A DNA stretch of 64,000 nucleotides, taken from positions 434,001-498,000 of the forward strand of contig CBDCWQ010000020.1 of assembly GCA_965223435.1 (NCBI GenBank), given 5' to 3'. This document shows positions 54,301 through 62,000 of the stretch, in pieces. Numbering within the stretch: position 1 is the stretch's first letter; every line of letters begins with the position of its first letter. Below the pieces are notes generated by a model. The model was given only the letters and a program-made list of their open reading frames with translations, was not told where the DNA came from and ran no database searches. Source of the DNA: CBDCWQ01 sp965223435 (lineage in GTDB: Bacteria > Myxococcota > Kuafuiibacteriia > Kuafuiibacteriales > Kuafuiibacteriaceae). Position numbers and translations under genes: made by a program.

Positions 54301-55394
54301 ACTGTTTCAAACGCGGGTGAGGTGATGAATTGGCCCAAACCGTGTATCGCCCAAGCGCTGGCGCCGGTCACAAGGCGAGCGTCTTGCCAGTCATCACCAT
54401 CGGTATTCCACGAGAAGGGCCAACCGCGATGGGCATCGGAATGCGGGCTGCTCTTTGCGGTGGCGCACAGGAATCGAGCCAGCGCGCGCGCAGCGCGGGC
54501 ATTCTCAGGTCCGGAGGTTCGTGCGTATTGCGCCAGGGCGATGCCTTGGGTATAGGCCCATACCCGGCCAAAGTCGGCGAGGTACTGCGCGTCTTTGAGG
54601 TCGTCAGCCCTGAACTCATCGTTGTCTGAGTCTCGGTCCCGCCGATGGGATGCCTCTGCCACAGGGGGCGCTTCGTATTCGACTTGGTATCCCCACTCTT
54701 GATCGCCGACCCTCGGGGACTGAAAGCGAAAAAGCCGAGCTCTGGCAGTGGTAGCCTGGCCAAGGTTGGTACTGATGTCGCGTGCGGTCGATGTGAATGC
54801 CCATGGCGTGCTACTCGGTTCGGAAAGCTCTGCGAATTGGACAAGGTAACCTTCGTGGGGCTGAAGAACACCCGCAGGATGAATCGGTATGTAAGACTGT
54901 TGGGCCACGTTCCAGTGCAGTAGCTGCTGAATACGCAACTCTTTGTAGAACAGCGGGTGTTCTGCGTGATGGAAGTGCCATCCTGGTTTCGGGGGACTAT
55001 GCCCAGCGGTGCCTTGGGGCATGTGTTCTAGCTGAAGCGTTGTGGCGGCGTCGGCCCAAAACCACATCCCTTGGCCGCTCAGAATGTTTGTTTCGCGGGC
55101 AGGATCGGCGGGCACCCATGCGTGGCCGGGATTGACCCCGATTGAATTGAGCCATAACTGAACCCCGGCGGCGTGGAGTTCTTGGGTCGATGGCAACTGG
55201 AGGACCGACGGGATACTCTTCAGGTTCCAACCAGGGAGGAGGCTGACTTGCAACGTGCTGGGTGTTGTTTCGGAGCCATACGTTGCGGTCACCGAGCAGA
55301 GCGCCGCGATTCCTGACACCAAGAAGGCGTGCTTGGGTCGCGTTGACCCTTTGTTGTATGGCGGTGCACTGCGCTCCGATCCTTGCTTCAACAT
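51321..55394 (-). CDS. Giant mosaic protein P3: signal, WNL domain, alpha/alpha toroid, unique C-terminus
   Basis: 1357 aa from ATG at 55394 (G-rich SD-like AAGGGGG just upstream; an earlier ATG at 55436 is less likely). The signal peptide is AFLVSGIAALCSVTATYG. Residues ~40-180 have the two-part WNLKS...GMWFW/GYLVQF domain also found in P2. Residues ~270-785 match the toroid of P2 segment by segment: VWAYTQGIALAQ, GWPFSWNTD, LVTGASAWAIHGLG, VVTEHNLDVLSVLNHAIDH, RIVTGG, SAIDNCSWLSL, YHLEATMGLIMGL, SYSSQRIQNLSTRLSSSTA. The BNR-like propeller of P2 is absent. The ~570 C-terminal residues are unrecognised and differ from P2. Exported; function unknown. Confidence 0.83.
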   Translation of the reverse strand: MLKQGSERSAPPYNKGSTRPKHAFLVSGIAALCSVTATYGSETTPSTLQVSLLPGWNLKSIPSVLQLPSTQELHAAGVQLWLNSIGVNPGHAWVPADPARETNILSGQGMWFWADAATTLQLEHMPQGTAGHSPPKPGWHFHHAEHPLFYKELRIQQLLHWNVAQQSYIPIHPAGVLQPHEGYLVQFAELSEPSSTPWAFTSTARDISTNLGQATTARARLFRFQSPRVGDQEWGYQVEYEAPPVAEASHRRDRDSDNDEFRADDLKDAQYLADFGRVWAYTQGIALAQYARTSGPENARAARALARFLCATAKSSPHSDAHRGWPFSWNTDGDDWQDARLVTGASAWAIHGLGQFITSPAFETVRSPEEQAQLRRCYQNALWGLQAHQRPLTWTDGREILLMTAGWTASGLAHAADPWKLKTDAGERVAKNPNERFAYYSVLDAIGYKSYSTPPTIKVCLQGPHIDCATQALSSSTWQERTISEPEWNALRQRIKTNHVVTEHNLDVLSVLNHAIDHNQALGLTDLETLESWRNRLRDGIFYALWDDRGWKDEFHIAIQALEKSSRSGPDTQVQIAHETTRKQALQEALTHGNLGRIVTGGEILEDNFGTPYLKKSRHSAIDNCSWLSLSVDYQDLKRSLGQIGDDNIYVERLSQCLQYTVLSYTRPLGFGKHACQPTLVSCAEQTRYWGAHYFQNSFRDPYIAPSELQDESYHLEATMGLIMGLHAFATHSEHASSELFQAEAERLWVSAQDFVQDHGFSYSSQRIQNLSTRLSSSTAIIWFIDAHHALHEAPPSRVDSPLSNAGGKLILVRGKAVNRVSQAAIKWIDDLLHLPPELVVTAFASSNALAYLSTLGTEVDSGLETMFIGNEKPSPWLWRYEGVIDPKEAVAQPLETYLRNEEDLRKTVSIYASTHLENPLDGPSMSFDDEHIYYIRSDWIGFESKFTSQVGVLSPTDGSLWEVYRLAATRPRSEVLDAFVQRHPLWVKVETITETLPDAFREPWLYLVGLAIRTDFDRASAEIHGGVLSAASFGPEGDNKTSTKGPKLSKKRPAGAHVGPEPHKIEPGVTSWARPEWKKWLRHVFSHRPLLRQGLAEFAQTLLDLHDAIRAKNPAAFDALKTHLEIYKQNLKAHRDAHQYLAAFMDDTEIQDTTSSIARINALSREETLSELRTYVNLLVSKMDLAMYKVPKDIYHEPAIPPGFEAETQALLKSLDASVDALTKRPNLSFPRPKIPKVTDKSKSPGGPRIVRARVTPSEAYRKTADNESFREIMPEFMLVDDGGEIDEKALQGIDHIIYVQEKIEAAEFRGYARNTPHLRKAGLWEVEPGKEEISFAFVVTPMETEGWSLVEFRLD

Positions 55395-55651
55395 CCCCCC
55401 CCCTTCGGGTTTTCGCGAAAACGCCATATCGTGCACCCGACAACCGCAATGTCAATCTTGATTTGCCTCGTGTGGTCGGTTTTGCGCGCGGCAAGAGATT
55501 TGTTCGATTGTTTGGCGAGGGGAGGGATCTACCTTCACGGAGTCGGGGATCCCTTGGGCTCATGCGGGGACGTCTGTGCGAGGATCTGCAGGGAAACTCT
55601 TTTTCTTGAGGAGGCCTCTCAACGGTGCGCCGAAAGTGTCTGTGCTCCCGT

Positions 55652-57139
55652 TTACGCCGAAAACAGATCGTCTACCGTTACGATGCGGTCCACAATGTCA
55701 TCAAGCCAGAGGCTTCGTGCAGGCGGGTCCGGAGTCACCAAAGCGATCTGGACATCTTTTCGGGTTCCGGTGCGGTCACGAAAGACCTGTGCCTTGTCTG
55801 CCAGCGCGCGGGCATAGCTCTTACTGAGTTTGAACGGCTCTGCCGAATATTTGATCTCACACAGCGTAACCACTCCGTCATCGCGATCGAAGAGCAGGTC
55901 GATTTGGGCGCCTTGCGCCTTCGATTTGGTTGGGGGTACGTAGCGCCAGGAGGATACCTGTGATGCGATGCCCTGGAGGCCAAGCGCAGCGCCGATTTGG
56001 ACACTGTGCTTTAGGCATATGCCCTCGAACGCGTATCCTGCCCACGAGCGGTACGAGGGTGCTTTTGATTTGGTTGCCCAAAAAGCCGTACCGCCGGAGG
56101 CAAATACGCCGCGTGGCGCTCGCTCTATCCAAGTTAGATAGAATGCGCTGTACTCGTCGATAAGCCGGTAAGTTGTGTTCTTGGTGCGGCGACCGTAGGG
56201 CGTGAATCCAGCGATAAAGTCAGCTTCTTCGAGAGCTCGCAATTTCTTGACCAAAGTCCCTCCCGACGGAATTGACGTTGCGCGTGAAATCTCACCTCGC
56301 GTGAGACCCGTCATCTTTTGACGGAGCGCTCGCACAATCGCTTCGTGAGATTGTGCGTCTCGAAAGAGTGATACGAAGAGACGGGGGAATTCATCGTATA
56401 GTGGTCCGGACCGGTCAAAGCAAATGGCTCCGATTGCTTGGGCCGCCGATCTTCCTCGCGCGATTTGCTTTAGATAGTGGGGTATGCCACCAAGCGCCAG
56501 ATAGATTTCGAGAACCTGCCGTCGTCCGAATCGGATGTTGCGACTGGTGAGGAACGCTTCCGTCTCCGCCAACGTAAATGGCTGAAGTCGAACCCGCTTG
56601 GTGATGCGATTGTGAAGACCCCCTTTGGCATTGATGATCTTGTCCATCATGAAAGACGCGGCACTACCGCACACAACCAAGCGCAGATTTTTTAACTTTG
56701 AGAGCCGCCTATTCCACACGTGATCGAGACTCTCGAGAAGGCGCGAACGAGGGCTTGCAAGCCAGGGCAGCTCGTCCAGAAAAATGACCATGGGATCCCT
56801 TCTCCCGGACGCGTGGTCTTCGAGAGCCGTTGCCATCAGATCGAACGCGTTTTCCCACGAAACGATGGGGGAAAGTCGATGCCGCCGATAAAGAACCCTT
56901 TCCAGTTCGTGTTGAAAGTGCGCCAACTGTATCGACATGGGGGCGTCGTTTTGACCGGTGACCTCGAAATAGAGGTCAACTCTTGGGGAAAAGAACTCGC
57001 GGACAAGGTGTGTCTTTCCTACACGGCGGCGCCCGTAAACGACTATGAACTCGGCTTCGTGGGAACCGAGTGCTTGGTTGAGTTGAGACATCTCAGCGAT
57101 CCGTCCAACGATGTTGGGCGCGCCTAGCGATTTCGCCAT
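55652..57139 (-). CDS. DUF234-type ATPase (archaeal-ATPase/STAND-like)
   Basis: 495 aa. The P-loop is VVYGRRRVGKTHLVREFF (Walker A GRRRVGKT, residue ~35). Walker B is PMVIFLDELPWL and the sensor region is LRLVVCGSAASFM. A winged-helix segment (MTGLTRGEISRATSIPSGGTLVKKLRALEEADFI) comes next. The C-terminal DUF234 domain has a PD-(D/E)xK-like signature: QIDLLFDRDDGVVTLCEIKYS. Such proteins are widespread, often horizontally transferred, and of uncertain role. The gene has an unusually consensus-like promoter and little or no 5' leader. Confidence 0.93.
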   Translation of the reverse strand: MAKSLGAPNIVGRIAEMSQLNQALGSHEAEFIVVYGRRRVGKTHLVREFFSPRVDLYFEVTGQNDAPMSIQLAHFQHELERVLYRRHRLSPIVSWENAFDLMATALEDHASGRRDPMVIFLDELPWLASPRSRLLESLDHVWNRRLSKLKNLRLVVCGSAASFMMDKIINAKGGLHNRITKRVRLQPFTLAETEAFLTSRNIRFGRRQVLEIYLALGGIPHYLKQIARGRSAAQAIGAICFDRSGPLYDEFPRLFVSLFRDAQSHEAIVRALRQKMTGLTRGEISRATSIPSGGTLVKKLRALEEADFIAGFTPYGRRTKNTTYRLIDEYSAFYLTWIERAPRGVFASGGTAFWATKSKAPSYRSWAGYAFEGICLKHSVQIGAALGLQGIASQVSSWRYVPPTKSKAQGAQIDLLFDRDDGVVTLCEIKYSAEPFKLSKSYARALADKAQVFRDRTGTRKDVQIALVTPDPPARSLWLDDIVDRIVTVDDLFSA

Positions 57140-57148
57140 ATATGGATG

Positions 57149-57177
57149 ATTATAATCAGCGAAATCTTCTCGAACAA
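57149..57177 (-). promoter_or_regulatory. Near-leaderless sigma70-type promoter of the DUF234 ATPase gene
   Basis: On the minus strand TTGTTC (57177-57172) and TATAAT (57154-57149) are separated by exactly 17 bp. The ATG at 57139 follows nine bases after the -10 box, and there is no Shine-Dalgarno sequence. The predicted start site falls about two to three bases before the ATG. Confidence 0.6.
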
Positions 57178-57411
57178 GAACGATTTCGCTGGTTTGATTC
57201 GAGCATGCGCTTTGACTGCGTTTTTTTGGAAAAAACCCCGTATTTGGTGGCAGTTGGAGCGATTGACGCCGGATCGGGCAAGCGTAGGGGCAAGGGCACG
57301 CGTACGGGAGCAGGGTGTAGCCGCTAGGGCAAACAAAGGGGAACGGTGGAGTATAGTGGGTGGTGCGGCAAGGGTTGTTGATGAATCAGGCATGGTTGTG
57401 GCGGGGCAAGC

Positions 57412-57777
57412 GCCCAACCGGCGAACCATCAGATCCGGGTCTGTGAGCGCGCCATCAAGAACCCACTTCGGATACGGGCCGGTAAACGCCAACTCATAAG
57501 AGGCGCGTCTCGCGATATGCTCTTCCGAGGCCAGACCAACGCGCGGGGCGTCCCAGTGCGACAAGAGAAGCTCGCGAATCGACTCAACGAGCTGACGATG
57601 GTCTCCACGCGTCGACTGTTTGAGGCGGATAACCAGAGGCCACCAGACTGCGAATTGTTCGGCAAATCCGGCGGATATCTTCTGGAATACGGCTTGACTG
57701 GCGCGGACCCGAACGGGAACCGCCCAATCGTTGGCGCGCGAAGCGACGGTATCGATTCGATGGTCGAGTAAAGCCAC
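57412..57777 (-). pseudogene. HEAT-like repeat protein fragment
   Basis: From LLDHRIDTVASRANDWAVPV the frame keeps a helical-repeat character through FQKISAGFAEQF, QLVESIRELLL and RRASYELAFTGP to LTDPDLMVRR. This matches the style of ALK/HEAT-type proteins with alternating Leu/Arg helices. After about residue 122 the frame becomes nonsense, and no start signal is evident. It ends inside the zone between the ATPase and the transporter remnants. Confidence 0.45.
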
Positions 57778-57839
57778 ACAACCCCAGCATCAAGCCAACC
57801 GCGAAAGTAACCCGCAACCGCCCCAAAAAAGCACCAAAA

Positions 57840-58020
57840 ACCACCGAAAACAGGGACGAAACAAGCCCGACAGAAATAGCCACCTTCGCTCCGTACAGGG
57901 TTCGTACGAAGATGTCTCGCCTCTGGCGGTCGGTCCCCAGCCAGTGTTCGAGCGCGGGGCCCATGAATTTGTGCCCCACACGCGCGTCATGGTCGGCACC
58001 GAGGACGCCCACCGCAACCA
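57840..58020 (-). pseudogene. Fragment of an oligopeptide ABC transporter permease (DppC/OppC-like)
   Basis: The minus-strand frame contains LGTDRQRRDIFVRTLYGAKV followed by AISVGLVSSLFSVVFGAFLG, the DppC/OppC pattern (GTDxxGRDxxSR...GAR.SL.VG). Only the region around the first membrane helices remains; the frame then degenerates. It lies directly beyond the substrate-binding-protein fragment on the same strand, so both are remains of one operon. Confidence 0.6.
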
Positions 58021-58049
58021 GTCCAAGGTTTCACAAGCCTAATTTGAAA

Positions 58050-58690
58050 CCGATAACGCCCCTGACGAACCAACCCGGGCACCGGGGCATCGTAGTTAAA
58101 AGGCCCGCCGTGAGACGTTTCGGCCTCTTTATAGGCATCAAACCCTTGAATACGAGCCTGGTAAATCCACCAACCTTTGGGCTGAAAATGTGGGTCCGCC
58201 ATGCGCTTCATCGAATAGAGCACGTCCTCGGCCAGCAATTCACGCCCTCGGCCATTCTTGAAACAAGGGTCATCCTGAAAACGAATCCCCGGCTTCAACT
58301 CAAAGTTATATACCGTCTCGCTTTCATCCACGTCCGGCATCCGGGTGAGAAGCTGCGGTTCGAGCGTCAAAGGGCGCCTCAGGTACTTGTACCGAAGAAT
58401 CGGCTCATAGCCGGCGCTTTGCACCAGCGAAGAGTAAACGGTGTTCCCCTGCACGGGATCAAGCGAACTGACCTGGCGCTCAACGCCATATGAAACACCT
58501 TTTTGCCCTGTTCACGCGGGTCCGGCCGTTTGCAGGGCCACCACAGATGCCAGAAAAAGCAAAACCACCCCCCGAGAAACAGCTTCGAACCCAAGGCGTT
58601 GAACAAAGACCGGCAACGCGAGGAGAGTACCTCATGTCGGACCGTACGTCGCGAAAGACGCTCGGCGAACACGTGTCAGACGCCGAGAGA
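58050..58690 (-). pseudogene. Oligopeptide-binding protein (SBP_bac_5) fragment with in-frame stop
   Basis: The 5' end encodes a signal-like LLFLASVVALQTAGPA that meets a TGA stop in frame. Coding similarity then continues with NTVYSSLVQSAGYEPILRYKYLRRP and ends DDPCFKNGRGRELLAEDVLYSMKRMADP, the periplasmic peptide-binding protein pattern. It covers only about the first third of such a protein. The gene is truncated and cannot make a working binding protein. Confidence 0.65.
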
Positions 58691-59022
58691 AGACACCGCT
58701 AGATTAGACGCCCATCACACCGCCTCAAGCCCACAACCCTCTCGGTCGCAAAGTTGTCTCCATATGATCGACGATCTTCCAAACCCAACGGGTTGCTCCA
58801 CGTAGGCATGTGCGCTTCGTCATCCCCTATACCATTCGTGAATGGCACGACCGCAAGATTCGATAGACGCAAAGGGGCGATGCAATGGGCCCGTCGGTTC
58901 AACACACAAAAAAACAAGGACATTGACGCTCCCGGTTACAGACTCACCAGTTCGCGATTGATAACATCTCAATCTGCCGCGCAATCTAACATGCCGCCTT
59001 TGACGCCCTCATAGGAGTCTTC
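58691..59022. other. Upstream region of the PPC-repeat lipoprotein
   Basis: 332 bp without a recognisable gene. The 3' end carries a good Shine-Dalgarno (ATAGGAGTC) seven bases before the ATG at 59023. A TTGATA hexamer near 58959 could be a -35 element, but no good -10 box sits at the right distance. Confidence 0.4.
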
Positions 59023-62000
59023 ATGAAATACAGAACAACCGCACTTTTTTTACTCAGCGCCTGTTCGGCGTACAGCTGCAGTTCCTCCGATGGCCAGCGT
59101 GCAAACGCAGACTCGGCGAACCCTTCCGATGACCACGGGAACACCGCCGCAACCGCTACGCTTGTTCTTGCCGGCACAGCAGCGGCCGGCAATATTGAAG
59201 TCTCAGACGACGCCGACTGGTTCAAATTTCAAGCAACAGCGTCACACATCTATCGTTTCCAGTTGCAGAGAAAAACCTTGCCTTCAAGAGATGGCCACGT
59301 CTTCATCATCGACACCGACCAAAAGACAGAGATCAAGAACACACGTAACCAAGTTACACTGACCTTTCCGACGGCCGGCACCTACTTCGTGCGGGTTCAA
59401 AACCCAGGAGGATTTGCCCCGGGCACCGGCACCTACGAACTTCGCATCGACGATATCGGTACCGATGACCATGCGGACCTCACCGAAAACGCGACCGAGC
59501 TCGGCATCGACATGGCAACCAATGGCACCATCGAGCACCAAACCGACAAGGATTGGTTTCGCTTCACAGCTGAGGCGGGCGAAATCTACTCCTTGGTCGT
59601 AGACACAGAGCTGGGCCTTGGTCAGGGGTTCGTTGAACTCTACGAGGGGGACGAAACCAAACGACTCGCCTACCGGTCCGAGCCCCCACAGATTTATCAT
59701 CGCTTCGACAAGACCGGCACCTATTTTGTCAAGGTGAGAGGCAAATTTGACACGGGCGCCTACTCTATTACGCGGAGCAAGATGCCTGACGACGAGTTTG
59801 GAGATGATGCTTCTACAGTCAGCGTTCTAGCCACCGGGGTGTCTCAAGAGGGCGGCCTTCAACACGATAAAGATTTCGACTGGTTCAGATTTGTTCCCGA
59901 GGCCGGACATGTCTACGAATTCGAACTTGTCGGAAAAACGCTTGATGCTGGATGGATAGGTCTGTACAACCAAGACGGAGAGAAAACGCTTGCCGCTGGT
60001 CGCTCGCCCGATTCGACCATAGCATGGGAATTTGAAACCACGGGAACCTACTTTGTTGTCGTATCGGGCAGTCTTGCTGGCACCTATGAACTGACTGCCC
60101 ATGACCTAGGCCCGGATGATCACGGACCCTCAATCGAAAAAGCCACCGCCCTCGTGATGGATGCCGATTGGACTTCGGGCCGCGTGGTTGTGCCAAACGA
60201 AAAGGACTTCTTTTCGTTTACGCCTCTCCCTGGACGAAACTTCCATGTCATCGTGAACGAAAGGAGCGAAATCTACGCCGGAGTCACGCTTTATAACCAA
60301 GATGGCACACAGCTTCAATATGCCAACGTGCCCACAGAAATGCAGCGCTTTGCAAGTGAAGCGGCAAGCTACTACGTTGAAGTCTCGGGCTTGAGAGATA
60401 ACGTGGGTGACTATCGCATCCAAGTTGTTCAGGGAAACGGCGATGTTCACGGCGGCGATGCGGCCTCAGCAACGCCCATCAGCGTACCGGCACAGCTTCA
60501 GGGTCGAATCGACTTCGACGGTGACGCTGATTGGTTTCGGTTCGAGGGCCAGATCGGACACATTTACCAGGCTGACACCAATGTCGCGTCCAGCTTGGTT
60601 GGCCCGGATGGGACCACCGAAGTTGTTCGGCCTCAGCATGGACCCTGGTACTACGAAGCAAAGGCCACCGGTCCCCATTACTGGGTTATCGGGAGAATGT
60701 CCGCACAAGACTATCATCTTGATCTGAAGGATTTGGGGGTTGACGATCATGGAAACAGTGCCGCCAACGCCTCAATTGCCCCACTCGGGACGAGCATTGA
60801 GGGTCTGATTCAGGGAGCCGAAGATTTCGACTGGTTCAAGTTTGATGCGGCGGCCGAGGAAATCTTGCAATTCAATGTTGGAGGGGGGCGGAACACCCGC
60901 CTATTCTTATATGACCGAGACGGCACAACCAAAATTCACGACACCGGCGCCGCAACCTCTCGATATAACGTGACCACTTCCGGGACTTACTACGTCGCTC
61001 TTCACGCGCTACCGCGCACCCGATATACACTGCATATCGAGTCCCTAGGCCAAGATGATCACGGCGACGAGCTGGATACCGCAAGCGAAGCGATGCTCAA
61101 CACGGTGACAAACGGTAGCTTAGAGCATCACTTTGACAATGACTGGTTCCGCTTCGATGGGGTCTCGGGACACGACTATCATATAGACCTCACGATCCGG
61201 GTTCATTCGAACCACGGACTTTTCGTCTATGATTCCGATGGCAACCAGACCTCAGTAGGAGGGCCCGATTTCCTGAGTGGGGTCTTCACCCCCGAATCTG
61301 ACGGAACCTACTATGTTCGGGTGTTTGCAACAGCCAGACGTGAGATTTCGGGACCTTATTCTTTGCGTATTGTCGATTTGGCAACCGACGACCACGGAAA
61401 CAGCGCGGCTGATGCATCAACGCTTGAACTTGGAACAACGCAGTCTGGCCTGTTTCACACCCGGAGTGATGAGGATTGGTTTAAGATTGTCGCCGCGGCG
61501 GACGGTGAGATATATAACTTCAGACTCGAGGCGCCCAAAGCGTTTTCGCCAAGAATGACGCTATACCATACCGATGGCACCACCCCGCTCGAATACTGGC
61601 ATGGTGGCGGAAGGTCGTACCGCTTCGATGCCGGAACCTACTACATCGCCGTAAAGAGCCGCCCCGGCCTCACGCCCTATCGATTGTCCGTCACACGGCC
61701 TTTACCGGACGACTATGGAAACCGCCCGGAGGAGGCTTTCGACATATCGATTTCGGATACCATCAAGGGAAATATCGAGTCTGTACTAGACTACGATTCG
61801 TTTTCTTTTTCGCCCCTAGACAAGCACCTGTATTCTATCCAGGTGTGGCATGATCCCCTCGACACCCTCCGTGAGCCTCTTGCGGTGCTCATAGACAAGA
61901 CGCACAGACACTTCGATATCCATAAAGGATTCATCAAATTTCGGGCCATTTCGGCGGAGCCCGTTGTTGTCCGCGTGAGAGACAGAGACCTCGACGGCGT

